A DNA stretch of 55,982 nt, taken from positions 1 through 55,982 of the forward strand of contig JACKPJ010000006.1 of assembly GCA_024233625.1 (NCBI GenBank), read 5' to 3'. Within the stretch, counting starts at the first letter, position 1. Every line of letters begins with the position of its first letter. Positions 14,026 through 22,928 of the stretch are shown here, one piece after another. The position numbers were made by a program, and so were the translations under genes. This stretch comes from Deltaproteobacteria bacterium. Its GTDB lineage: Bacteria; UBA10199; DSSB01. A model generated the notes under the pieces. That model did not search any database. It was not told where the DNA came from and saw only the letters and a list, made by a program, of their open reading frames with translations.

Positions 14026-15867
14026 ATGAAAATGAACTCATTTAAAAACCTTGTTTTGCTAATCGCCCTTATGACTTTAAGTGCTTGTTCTAGCCAAGGA
14101 TCGAAAACACCCACACCCGTTGGCATTTTGAGCATGGGAAAACTCTACCGCGTGAACAGTTGCGCAGAAGTCGAAAGCTACATTAAAGATTATGCAGCTC
14201 TGCGCAGCAGCTATAATGAGTTTTCTGGAATAGGAGGCGCAAACCCAGCCAGCGAAGAAGGTGACTCTCAAAACAATGGCGAAGAGCCCGCGGCAGACCC
14301 ACAAGTGACTCAATCGGATATTGCTTTTTCGGACCCCTCTCGTCATCTCTTGTATGTCACTAAAAAAACCTATCAAGGAGGCCTGCTAAAAATTTTTGCA
14401 GCCAAGCTTGAAGACAGCCAAGAACTTGCTAGCCTAGAAATTAATTTCACCCCTCGAGAACTCATCACAATGCAAGAGACAAAAACGAATACTCAACTCC
14501 TCGTGATTTTTGGACAAAGTCTAAATAGTTTAAATGGAATCACCGCCGTCTACAAAGTGGACGACCCAAGCCAAATTCAAGAAGTCTTTCGTTATCGTTA
14601 TCAAGGTGAATTTCAAGAAGCTCGCTCGATTCAAGGCGAAGAAAATGCTGCCTTGGTCTGGTCTGCAAATGACTTTTTTAGCAGCCAAGAAACACCCGAA
14701 CCCAAAACTCTATTTCCTTCCACTTTTACAACAAATAGCGAAGGCGAAACCCGTGAACAAACTTTGTCGGATTGCTCCAATCACCTCGTCTATCAAAACC
14801 AAGAGGATGAGCGCTCTTATTCTTGGATAAAACGCTCACAACTCTTTTATATGAATTTAAGTGAATTAAATTTTGAAGTTTCTTCGCAAAGCATTCTTAG
14901 TCCAGCTGGAGACAATTTTATTCACGTCAACCCAGATCATGTTTTTTTAGTTGAACAAAGTTATCTTAATGATGCCGAGCTCTATCAATTTGACCTGCCA
15001 AAGCATCAAGAGATCGGGGAAAATTTTCAATTAAGCGCATTTGCTGAGATCCCTGGCTATATCAAAGACCAATTCTTTTTGGACGAATATCAAGGAATTC
15101 TCAATGTCTTTCATCGAGTAAGCTCGAATGTTTGTATCGATTTTTGCAACGAACCCGTCCTCGAAAAAACAAGTAATCTTGAAACCGGAAGCTACTTTAG
15201 CAGCTACCAGCAGTCTGGAAATCAATTCATTAATGTCGGCCGGATTGGGCCCTTCGCTGCAGGTGAAGAAACCTACTCCGCTCGATTTGTCGGGCCATGG
15301 GCTTATGTCATTACCTTCCGGCAAGTTGATCCACTCTTCGTCATTGACCGGCGTGACTCAAGCAAGCCAAAACTTCTCGACGAATTTAAAATCGATGAAG
15401 TCTCTTATCACCTTCAAGCCGTTCCCTCTTTGAATGAAAATCAATTGTTATTGGGAATCGGAGGCCTGCCCAACCAAGGATCGATCGTCGCCAATCTTTT
15501 TAGTATTGATACAGATGGCAAGGTGAGCTTGGCCGATCAGCTCACGATTGAAAATGATGGTGCCTACAGCTTGGGTTTTCATGATTATCGAGCCCTAACC
15601 TACGACCAAGCTGGCTTAAGCTTTGCCCTTCCCTACAACGATTATTCTGACATGATTAGCAAGCTAGCTGTTTTCTCCATCGATCCAGAAACTGAGAGCT
15701 TTCAAGACCTAAATAAAATAGAAAAAAACTTTGAATATGCCGAAACAGGAAGCTCAGAAATCAAACGCGCTTTCTTTTTTGATCAGGTTCTCACGCCGGT
15801 TTCCGAAATTGACGTTGCTATTCATGATCTGAGCAATTTGGAAGAACTCTATCATTTCGATTTATAA
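14026..15867 (+). CDS. lipoprotein with a secreted beta-propeller domain
   Basis: This 613-residue protein starts with a lipoprotein signal (lipobox LSAC, Cys21), then a low-complexity Glu/Asn-rich stretch, then a long beta-rich domain. Segments such as DRRDSSKPKLLDEFKI, LLLGIGGLP and ALTYDQAGLSFALPYND match the Beta_propel family (Pfam PF09826 as I recall it) of secreted proteins of unknown function. It is likely membrane-anchored on the periplasmic or outer face. The ribosome binding site AAAGGAG is well placed. It follows the FHA-sigma54 gene by 36 bases and is likely cotranscribed. It converges with polA. No catalytic motif is visible; the function is unknown. Confidence 0.82.
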   Translation: MKMNSFKNLVLLIALMTLSACSSQGSKTPTPVGILSMGKLYRVNSCAEVESYIKDYAALRSSYNEFSGIGGANPASEEGDSQNNGEEPAADPQVTQSDIAFSDPSRHLLYVTKKTYQGGLLKIFAAKLEDSQELASLEINFTPRELITMQETKTNTQLLVIFGQSLNSLNGITAVYKVDDPSQIQEVFRYRYQGEFQEARSIQGEENAALVWSANDFFSSQETPEPKTLFPSTFTTNSEGETREQTLSDCSNHLVYQNQEDERSYSWIKRSQLFYMNLSELNFEVSSQSILSPAGDNFIHVNPDHVFLVEQSYLNDAELYQFDLPKHQEIGENFQLSAFAEIPGYIKDQFFLDEYQGILNVFHRVSSNVCIDFCNEPVLEKTSNLETGSYFSSYQQSGNQFINVGRIGPFAAGEETYSARFVGPWAYVITFRQVDPLFVIDRRDSSKPKLLDEFKIDEVSYHLQAVPSLNENQLLLGIGGLPNQGSIVANLFSIDTDGKVSLADQLTIENDGAYSLGFHDYRALTYDQAGLSFALPYNDYSDMISKLAVFSIDPETESFQDLNKIEKNFEYAETGSSEIKRAFFFDQVLTPVSEIDVAIHDLSNLEELYHFDL

Positions 15868-15975
15868 TCAATTGCGGATTATTTATTCTTAAAAAATGAT
15901 TGGGGAACAATCTACTTGAAATAAATTTGGTCACTGTTGCAAGAATACATATTTTATTAGTAATTATTTTATGCT

Positions 15976-18648
15976 TTAGGAATGAGCCTCAGCCCAGTTC
16001 TTCCCCCAAGCGATCGAAACTTTGAGAGGGATTTCAAAATCAACAACGTCTTCCATTTTTGATCTGAGCAAGGACTCCATCGTTTGAATTTCTTCTTGCG
16101 GAACTTCTACGACAAGCTCATCATGCACTTGCAACAAAAGTCGAGTCTTGAGATCTTGCTCCATAATCGCTCTATCTAAATCAATCATGGCTTTTTTAAT
16201 CAAGTCGGCCGCAGTCCCTTGAATCACCGTATTAAAAGCTATACGCTCTGCATTGCTGCGCACCATAAAATTGCCGCTATTGATTTCATGAACGAATCTT
16301 CTTCGTCCCATTAAAGTGCGCACCTCGCCTCTTGCTTTGGCTCCTTCCAAAATTTTCTCTCGATAGGTTTTGACTCCTTGGTACTGCATAAAATACTGCT
16401 CGATATAAGACTTGGCTTCTTTTTGTGAAACTCCCAACTGTTTGGAAAGCCCAAAAGGAGATTGACCGTAAATCACTGCAAAGTTGACGGTCTTTCCAGC
16501 TGCACGCATATTTGCGGTGACTTGCTCCTCGCTCACCTGAAAAATACGACTGGCGGTCAAGCGGTGGATGTCCAAGTCTTCGGCAAAGGCTTCAATTAAA
16601 GCAGGGTCTTGTGAAAGTTGTGCCAAGACTCGAAGCTCAATTTGCGAATAGTCTGCACTCATCAAAACAAATCCGCTTTCGGCAATAAAAGCCTGACGAA
16701 TTTTTGCTCCATCCGAACTACGAATGGGAATATTTTGCAAATTAGGATCACTACTGGACAAGCGACCGGTTTCCGCAATCGTCTGATTAAAACTCGTATG
16801 AACCCGCTGAGTCTCAGCATGAGCGATCTGCAATAAGGCGTCGACATAGGTCGACTGCAATTTGGCCAAAGAGCGATAGTCCAAAATCTCTTGAGGCAAG
16901 GCATGAGACTTTGCCAGCTCGGTCAAGACTTCAACATTGGTCGAAGGACCCGTTTTGGTTTTCTTTAAAATCGGCAGCTCGAGCTTTTCAAACAGAATTA
17001 CCCCTAACTGTTTGGGAGACTGAATATTAAATTCTTCTCCAGCTAAGGCATATATATTCTCTTCCTTTTTTAAAATGCGCTCCTGGAATTCTTTTTGAAG
17101 CTTCTTTAAAAAAGCCAAATCAATTTTAATACCATGGCGTTCCATCCTCAAGAGGACTTCGCTCAGTGGCTGCTCAATCTCCTTTAAAACAGAGTCGAGA
17201 TCGTTTTCACTGAGCTGCGGCTCAAAACATTTGGCGAGTTGCCAGGTCATATCGGCATCTTCTGCGCTGTATTGAGTAGCTGCCGCCAAATCAACTTTTT
17301 TGAACTCGCCTCCTTTTTTCTCGCCCGTCACTTCTTGATAAGAGATCATCGAATGCTGGAGATATTTTAAGGCCAAGTTATCGAGCTTATGACTTTGAGC
17401 GGGGTCTAAAATATAAGAGGCCAACATCGTATCAAGCTTGAGACCTTTGACAGAAATTTTATAATTAAGAAAAACACCCGCATCGTATTTATAATTTTGA
17501 AAATATTTTTCGACCTGAGGGTCTTCTAAAGGACCTTTGAGATCACTCAAAACTTTTTTGAGATCGAGCTGCTCATCAGACACTTCATGTCCAAGCGGAA
17601 TATAATAAGCTTCCTCTGCTTCGAGAGCGATTGCAATTCCCACTAACTGGGCTTGATGGATATCGAGTGAAGTCGTTTCCGTATCGACAGCCATACATTT
17701 TTTGTCATCAATTTTTTGGAGAAGATTTTTCCAGGCTTCTTCGTTTTGAATCAGTTGATAGGAGGTCCTTTCAGACTTCTCTTTTTTTTCTTCAAGCTCG
17801 AAATTTTTGAGAAGCTGAGTAAATTCTAATTCACTGAAAATTTTATGACAGGCCTCGACATCCCATTCTTGATAAGCATATTTTTCTAAACCCGTCTCAA
17901 CTGGAACATCCTCACAAAGCCGCACCAACCATTGCGATAAAAAGGCCTGTTCACGAAAGTTTTTGAGATTCTCTTGCTTCTTTCCTTTAATTTCATCGAG
18001 ATGCTCGTAGAGCCCTTCCAAACTTTGGTATTCAGCGATGAGTTGACTCGCCGTTTTAGGGCCAATGCCAGGAACTCCCGGAATATTGTCACTGCTATCT
18101 CCTGCCAAAGCCAGGACATCGAGGACTTGTGAAGGAGGCACACCGAATTTTTCTTTTACTTCGGCCTCGTGAATCTCTTTATCTTTCATCGTGTCCAAAA
18201 GATATATTTGTGGGTCCACCAATTGCATCAGATCCTTATCACCACTCACAATAACCACGGGGTGCTTTTGCTTTTCATAATGGCGAGCTAAAGTCGCGAT
18301 AATATCATCGGCCTCAAAACCAGGCATTTCTAACATAGGGATATTTAAAGCCCGCGTGACTCTTCGAACATCTTCAAATTGAGGGACCAAATCCTCCGGT
18401 GGAACTTCTCGATTGGCTTTATATTTAGGATATTTTTGCTTACGAAAACTGGGCTCTTTACTATCTAAAATCATCGCCCAATATTGGGGAGAATGGTCTT
18501 TCAAAAGGCGCAGAACCATCTGCGTAAATCCGTAAGTGGCATTAGTCGGCCTTCCTTGAGAATTACTCAGACCACGAATGGCATAGTAAGCTCGAAAAAT
18601 ATAAGAAGAACCATCAATGAGATAAATAGGTGCTAAATTTTTATTCAT
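15976..18648 (-). CDS. polA: DNA polymerase I
   Basis: This 890-residue protein has all three Pol I domains. The 5' nuclease is at about 1-290 (opening YLIDGSSYIFRAYYA, then DSSDNIPGVPGIGPKTA). The 3'-5' exonuclease is at about 300-490 and keeps the DxE motif in AVDTETTSLD, so proofreading is probably active. The polymerase domain (about 520-890) has motif A SADYSQIELR, motif B RAAGKTVNFAVIYGQ and motif C QVHDELVVEVP. It fills gaps in repair and removes RNA primers. It is a single gene between the convergent lipoprotein and the divergent RDD gene. Length is close to the usual 890-930. Confidence 0.97.
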   Translation of the reverse strand: MNKNLAPIYLIDGSSYIFRAYYAIRGLSNSQGRPTNATYGFTQMVLRLLKDHSPQYWAMILDSKEPSFRKQKYPKYKANREVPPEDLVPQFEDVRRVTRALNIPMLEMPGFEADDIIATLARHYEKQKHPVVIVSGDKDLMQLVDPQIYLLDTMKDKEIHEAEVKEKFGVPPSQVLDVLALAGDSSDNIPGVPGIGPKTASQLIAEYQSLEGLYEHLDEIKGKKQENLKNFREQAFLSQWLVRLCEDVPVETGLEKYAYQEWDVEACHKIFSELEFTQLLKNFELEEKKEKSERTSYQLIQNEEAWKNLLQKIDDKKCMAVDTETTSLDIHQAQLVGIAIALEAEEAYYIPLGHEVSDEQLDLKKVLSDLKGPLEDPQVEKYFQNYKYDAGVFLNYKISVKGLKLDTMLASYILDPAQSHKLDNLALKYLQHSMISYQEVTGEKKGGEFKKVDLAAATQYSAEDADMTWQLAKCFEPQLSENDLDSVLKEIEQPLSEVLLRMERHGIKIDLAFLKKLQKEFQERILKKEENIYALAGEEFNIQSPKQLGVILFEKLELPILKKTKTGPSTNVEVLTELAKSHALPQEILDYRSLAKLQSTYVDALLQIAHAETQRVHTSFNQTIAETGRLSSSDPNLQNIPIRSSDGAKIRQAFIAESGFVLMSADYSQIELRVLAQLSQDPALIEAFAEDLDIHRLTASRIFQVSEEQVTANMRAAGKTVNFAVIYGQSPFGLSKQLGVSQKEAKSYIEQYFMQYQGVKTYREKILEGAKARGEVRTLMGRRRFVHEINSGNFMVRSNAERIAFNTVIQGTAADLIKKAMIDLDRAIMEQDLKTRLLLQVHDELVVEVPQEEIQTMESLLRSKMEDVVDFEIPLKVSIAWGKNWAEAHS

Positions 18649-18747
18649 AAGGAGCTCTTATTACAGCTCTATGAAAGCAGCAAATTTTATCTTGAAAGGC
18701 CTCTGAAAAAGCTTCTACTTTTAGCTTAATTTTTACAAATTCTCGAT

Positions 18748-18764
18748 TGCCTATTTTATAGGCA
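18748..18764. repeat. 17-base perfect palindrome with a TTT centre
   Basis: TGCCTAT and ATAGGCA form 7-bp arms about a TTT centre, 100 bases upstream of the polA start on the minus strand. It resembles an operator in size and symmetry, but no repressor gene is linked. Confidence 0.4.
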
Positions 18765-18805
18765 CTTTAAAAAATATTATTAAAATTTAATTAGTTAGAA
18801 GCTTC

Positions 18806-18832
18806 AGTGAACGCGCGGTCACTGCGTTCACT
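18806..18832. repeat. 27-base inverted repeat in polA-RDD intergenic region
   Basis: AGTGAACGC and GCGTTCACT are perfect 9-bp arms with the loop GCGGTCACT. It is far more GC-rich than its surroundings. Transcription leaves this region in both directions, so it is probably an operator or a protein binding site and not a terminator. Confidence 0.5.
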
Positions 18833-18970
18833 AGAATTTCGATCTATTGAACAGCATATGAAGAGAACATTGAGAGATGTTTTTTTTACAAAACAAATCT
18901 TCATCACACAATAATGCTTTGAGATTTTTTTTTCAATTCTTTAAAATATTAAAAAAGGGAGGGGTTAAAA

Positions 18971-19558
18971 ATGGCAGTCACTTTACTTCATCAAAAAGCG
19001 ACGCATTCAATCAAAAACTCAGAATCTCATTTTAAAAAGCTGGAAGGAGATTCTCCTTCTCTGATTTATTATTTAAGCCGCCTAGGAGCCTTTCTCGTCG
19101 ATCACTTCATCGGCCTCTGCTTTTATATATTTATTGGAGAACTCATCGCTAAAAATCAACAGGTCAGTTTAAAAGACATCTTATGGATCAATGATATCCC
19201 AGCATGGTTTAGCCTGATAGGCGCCACCATTCTCCTATTTGCCTATTTTTGGCTGATGGAATCTCTCTTCAGTCGCACTTTTGGAAAGATGATCTTTCAC
19301 CTCAAAGTCACTCGAGAAGGAAAAACAAGATGTGGCTTCATCGGCAGCACCAATCGAAATATGTTAAGAATACTTGATAGTTTTCCTATATTTATACCTG
19401 GAATTTTAAGTATTTTATTAAGTAAAAGACCCCAAAGATTAGGAGATAAGCTCGCTCATACCCGAGTTCAGTTTAAGTATTCTTTTACTTACTTTGCCAT
19501 TGGAGTTTTGGCCCTTCTTGGAGCCTTTATCTGGACGATGACTCAGATTAATCAATAA
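18971..19558 (+). CDS. RDD family membrane protein
   Basis: This 195-residue protein has an RDD domain: R-x-GAFLVDHFI near residue 38 (the Arg and first Asp of the family name) and a PQRLGDKLAHTRV segment near 158 with the second Asp. There are about four hydrophobic helices (roughly 38-57, 75-97, 133-148 and 170-190). RDD proteins are small inner-membrane proteins of mostly unknown function; some act in Na+ or Ca2+/H+ exchange. The start has a strong ribosome binding site (GGGAGGGG, about 7 bases upstream). It ends 5 bases before the convergent murJ stop, with no room for a separate terminator. Confidence 0.85.
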   Translation: MAVTLLHQKATHSIKNSESHFKKLEGDSPSLIYYLSRLGAFLVDHFIGLCFYIFIGELIAKNQQVSLKDILWINDIPAWFSLIGATILLFAYFWLMESLFSRTFGKMIFHLKVTREGKTRCGFIGSTNRNMLRILDSFPIFIPGILSILLSKRPQRLGDKLAHTRVQFKYSFTYFAIGVLALLGAFIWTMTQINQ

Positions 19559-19563
19559 AAATC

Positions 19564-21180
19564 CTAGTTAGCGGCAGATGATTTTTTCAATCTCCTTAAC
19601 AAAAACTGAGAAATTTTTTGAGAAAACTCGGCCTTTAAAACAAAAGTAAGCATAAGGTAGATCACTAAGCCGATGCCAATTAGAGACAAAACATAAGCCA
19701 GTCGAGTCCAAAATCTGGCTAAACTCCAGTCCCAATAATGTTGCACAACGATTAAAGCCGCTCCCATGACCATAGCGGCTAGCATGACTTTAGTCAGTTC
19801 GCGCAAGGCCTTTTTCAAACCCAAGGCCCCTGCTTTTTCCCGATAGTACTTGAGCAAATAAAAGAAATTCACCGCAGCACCTATCGAAACTGCAAGCGCC
19901 AAACCACGATGCTCGATCCAAAACATTAGAGCAACACCCACTAATATGTTCACGACGACAGAAATATTGGTTGCAATCACGGGTTTTTTGGAGTCCTGCA
20001 TCGCATAAAAAGCATTGGTGAGTATTCTTGACCCTGAAACAAAAGGCAAACCTAAAGCATAATAAGTCAAAGCTTGTTCTGTTAGTTTCAGAGAGTCTAA
20101 ATCAAATTGTCCACGGAAAAACAATAGGGCGGTAATCGGCTTTGATAACACGACCATAGCAACCATTGCCGGGACATTCAACCACCACACCGCATTGAGA
20201 GCTTGCATCAGAGAGCTCGTCAATTTTTCGGTTCTCTTTTGAGCCGCATGATCCGAAAACCTAGGCAATAAAACGGTCGCAATCGAAATCGCAAAAATAC
20301 CCAAAGGAAACTCAATCACCCTACCCGCATAATTCAGACTGCTAACCGCACCTTCTCTTAAGAAAGAGGCCAAAAAATAAATCGAAAGTAAATTCACTTG
20401 ATAAGCCGCCGAACCATACATTGCGGGCAACATCAGTTTAAAAACCTTTTTAGCTTGGGGATCTTTAAAATCAAAATCAATCTTAGGAAAAAATCCATAT
20501 TTCATGACACTAGGGATTTGAATCATTAACTGGAAAACGCCCCCGAGTAAAACTCCCCACGCGACCCCAATAGAAGGCTCCGAAAAAAAACGTGAAAAAA
20601 ACACAGCACCCAAAATAATTCCTATATTCAAAAAAATAGGTGAAGCTGCGGGCGCAGCAAAGTGTTTCTTGCTGTTTAAAATCCCCATCGCCAAGGCACC
20701 CAAAGAAACCAAAAAAATATAAGGAAAGGTAATTTGAGTCAGTAAACGCGTTAAAGCAAACTTTTCTGGATTTTGGACAAAACCCGGTGCCGCCATAAAA
20801 ACCCACCACGAGGCTGCAATCACCCCAAAAAGAGTGAGTAAAATCAAAACCAAACTTAAAAATGTAAAGGTCGTATTAACCAACTTTTTTGCTTGCTGCT
20901 GTGAAGATTTTAGACTTTCGCTAAAAACAGGCACAAACGACAGGGTTAAATTGCCTTCGGCAAACATCCGCCGAAATATATTGGGAATACGAAAGGCCAC
21001 CGCGAAGGCATCCGCTCCCAAATTCGTCCCTAGCGTTAATGCTAAAATCGAATCTCTCGCCAGACCAAAAATGCGACTCACCAGAGTCAAGAGACTCACA
21101 ATGCCTGTGCTTGCAACGACGCTACTCTTCTTTCTAACAGGAGCTAAGGGAGATGCTGGATTTTGAATTTGTTGGGACAT
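19564..21180 (-). CDS. murJ: lipid II flippase MurJ (MviN)
   Basis: This 538-residue protein has the MurJ length (about 510-540) and 13-14 hydrophobic helices. The N-terminal segment SLLTLVSRIFGLARDSILAL and the following FAEGNLTLSFVPVF are diagnostic of MviN/MurJ. It flips lipid II across the inner membrane for peptidoglycan synthesis. It is a single gene converging with the RDD gene and diverging from rpsT. A MurJ-rpsT pair is common in many Proteobacteria, though orientation differs. The C-terminus has a short basic tail (LRRLKKSS). Confidence 0.95.
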   Translation of the reverse strand: MSQQIQNPASPLAPVRKKSSVVASTGIVSLLTLVSRIFGLARDSILALTLGTNLGADAFAVAFRIPNIFRRMFAEGNLTLSFVPVFSESLKSSQQQAKKLVNTTFTFLSLVLILLTLFGVIAASWWVFMAAPGFVQNPEKFALTRLLTQITFPYIFLVSLGALAMGILNSKKHFAAPAASPIFLNIGIILGAVFFSRFFSEPSIGVAWGVLLGGVFQLMIQIPSVMKYGFFPKIDFDFKDPQAKKVFKLMLPAMYGSAAYQVNLLSIYFLASFLREGAVSSLNYAGRVIEFPLGIFAISIATVLLPRFSDHAAQKRTEKLTSSLMQALNAVWWLNVPAMVAMVVLSKPITALLFFRGQFDLDSLKLTEQALTYYALGLPFVSGSRILTNAFYAMQDSKKPVIATNISVVVNILVGVALMFWIEHRGLALAVSIGAAVNFFYLLKYYREKAGALGLKKALRELTKVMLAAMVMGAALIVVQHYWDWSLARFWTRLAYVLSLIGIGLVIYLMLTFVLKAEFSQKISQFLLRRLKKSSAAN

Positions 21181-21326
21181 AAATTTGTTAACCTTTCGCT
21201 AATATATAGTAGCTATTTTTCAATCTTCTCTAAGCTATTATTCCTGGAAAATCTATTTCAAAAGTCTAACCCTTCTCATGATGATCCTTCGTGAATTGAA
21301 CAAGTTAGAAGAACAAAGCGTTGTTT

Positions 21327-21350
21327 CATTCTTTTTGCTGAAAAAGAATG
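21327..21350. repeat. perfect 10-bp hairpin with a GCTG loop
   Basis: CATTCTTTTT and AAAAAGAATG are exact complements around the tetraloop GCTG. It lies upstream of both divergent genes (murJ and rpsT), so a terminator role is not obvious. It could terminate a short antisense or leader RNA, or bind a protein. Confidence 0.45.
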
Positions 21351-21373
21351 TCGAGAGCTATTTGACAAGTTAT

Positions 21374-21403
21374 TTGACAAATGATAGGCTTCGCTCCGAT
21401 TAT
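21374..21403 (+). promoter_or_regulatory. candidate rpsT promoter
   Basis: A perfect TTGACA (21374-21379) and GATTAT (21398-21403, four of six bases) are 18 bases apart. A second TTGACA lies 12 bases earlier within a repeated TTTGACAAGT/ATTTGACAA context. The leader to the rpsT start would be about 130 bases, long enough for the translational feedback known for S20. Confidence 0.4.
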
Positions 21404-21541
21404 TTATTATTCAGACTAGCTTTTCTTTTTAAGAATTCAAGACTTGCATAATTTAAAAATAATCGTTAATAACAATAAAAATTTAACTCAATTAAACTTT
21501 ATAAATAAATTTAGATTATTAAACAAATTAGGTACTAAAAT

Positions 21542-21841
21542 ATGGCTAGCCCAGCAAAAAAACCAAAATTACCCTCAGGTCGACACGCATCACAAATCAA
21601 AAGACAACGACAAAACGAAAAAAGAGCCGAGCGAAATCGTTTAATTCGTTCCGATGCACGAACTTTTATCAAAGCAGTTCGAGCAGCCGTGGCTAATCAA
21701 AATCTCGAATCTGCACAAAATGCCCTTAAAATTGCCGTCAAAAAGATCGATAAAGCCGTTAGCAAAGGCATTTTTCATGCCAACAAGGGAGCTCGCAATA
21801 TTTCCCGATTAACCAAGCTGGTCTCCTCTCTCGTCAAATAA
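21542..21841 (+). CDS. rpsT: 30S ribosomal protein S20
   Basis: This 99-residue protein is lysine- and arginine-rich and all-helical, with the S20 pattern SQIKRQRQNEKRAERNR near the start and KGIFHANKGARNISRL near the end. It binds 16S rRNA early in 30S assembly. It is slightly longer than the usual 85-90 residues by a short N-terminal extension (MASPAKKPKLPSG). The gene stands alone, as rpsT usually does, and has a candidate promoter 140 bases upstream. Confidence 0.94.
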   Translation: MASPAKKPKLPSGRHASQIKRQRQNEKRAERNRLIRSDARTFIKAVRAAVANQNLESAQNALKIAVKKIDKAVSKGIFHANKGARNISRLTKLVSSLVK

Positions 21842-21920
21842 AATATTTTCAAGCCTTTCTAGTTCTTTTTATTAGCAATCAATCTATGACAAAGGGATTA
21901 GTTCAAGCAAGCTAGTAAAT

Positions 21921-22898
21921 TCAATCTCGACGTAATTGATTGGATAGTCTTTCTAATGAGTTTTGTAAGATAAACTTTGACGGAATGCTGGAGCTCTTTA
22001 ACTTCTCGTCAGCTACCACCAAGGGTTTTAATAGATCATAGTTGAGATAATTGGAAAATTTATTGACCTGCGTCTGATATTTACGCTGCAGCCAAGGAGA
22101 AATACTTACCGCTTCCCCTGCCTTGGCAAACTTGATTTCCAATAAAATAGATAAATGACGATAAGCCAAGGCCAGGATTTTTAAGGGAGCTTCTCCCGAA
22201 TCCAACAAGGCCCCCAAAGATTGATGTAAGGCTTTAAAATCATCTGAAAAAACGGCTTCAATGACTTCAAAAATATTTTCCTCGGACACCTTAGACAACA
22301 GTTTGTGACAATCTTCCTGGCTAACTTCATGAAGCTCTCCAACATAAAGACAAAGTTGCTGAACAGTATTTTGCAACATGCCGAATTGTTTCCCAATTAA
22401 CTCGACAATGAGTGCAGGAACTTCTCCAGTATAAGACTTAGCTTCTCTCTTGAAGCATAGTTTCACCCACTGAATACACTCGTCGGTACTTAACGCATCA
22501 AACTCTAAAATTCTTGCTTGTTTTTTTAACAGTTTTACCCAGTCTAAACGACCATCGAGTTTTTCAAGCTCCAGAAGAAGCAAGGTGCTGGGCTGAGGAT
22601 TTTTAAGATAATCTTTAAAAGTCTCGACTTCGGCCTTTGAAATTTTTTCTAAACTCTTCACAAAAACAACGCGCTTTTCTGCAAAGCAAGGGTATTCACC
22701 GCAGGCCTGTAATGCTTTTGCAATTCCGTCTTCCTTGGCATGAAACTGCGAAAAGTTCATTTCTCGCATCGCAGAATCTAAGGCTCTATCCATCAAGCTT
22801 TGACAAATCTTTTGACGCAGCCAAGAGTCTGGGCCCAACACCACAATAATAGGATCAAGGGGCAAGCTATGAAGAGATTTTAATAAGTTAAAAATCAT
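21921..22898 (-). CDS. holA: DNA polymerase III subunit delta
   Basis: This 325-residue protein matches HolA in size and layout: an N-terminal AAA+-like fold (opening PIIVVLGPDSWLRQKICQSL), a central region ending in the SEENIFEVIEAVFSDDF element, and a C-terminal helical collar domain (KILALAYRHLSILLEIK). The delta subunit opens the sliding clamp within the clamp loader. Delta lacks a working P-loop, as here. It lies 30 bases after the CreC-like kinase stop and may be cotranscribed with it. The family is divergent but the pattern is characteristic. Confidence 0.88.
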   Translation of the reverse strand: MIFNLLKSLHSLPLDPIIVVLGPDSWLRQKICQSLMDRALDSAMREMNFSQFHAKEDGIAKALQACGEYPCFAEKRVVFVKSLEKISKAEVETFKDYLKNPQPSTLLLLELEKLDGRLDWVKLLKKQARILEFDALSTDECIQWVKLCFKREAKSYTGEVPALIVELIGKQFGMLQNTVQQLCLYVGELHEVSQEDCHKLLSKVSEENIFEVIEAVFSDDFKALHQSLGALLDSGEAPLKILALAYRHLSILLEIKFAKAGEAVSISPWLQRKYQTQVNKFSNYLNYDLLKPLVVADEKLKSSSIPSKFILQNSLERLSNQLRRD

Positions 22899-22928
22899 AA
22901 GTTAAAAATAAATATACAAATTCATACT

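Larger units (their letters stand above)
18649..18970. other. divergent intergenic region with two palindromes
   Basis: These 322 bases separate polA (minus) and the RDD gene (plus). No gene is evident. It holds two perfect inverted repeats: TGCCTAT-TTT-ATAGGCA at 18748-18764 and a 27-base one at 18806-18832. It is otherwise very AT-rich with T-runs near 18885 and 18925. Confidence 0.5.
21181..21541. other. intergenic region between murJ and rpsT
   Basis: These 361 bases hold no convincing gene. Present are a perfect 10-bp hairpin (21327-21350), two TTGACA boxes 12 bases apart (21362-21379) of which the second starts a candidate promoter, and a long AT-rich leader before rpsT. Confidence 0.5.
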
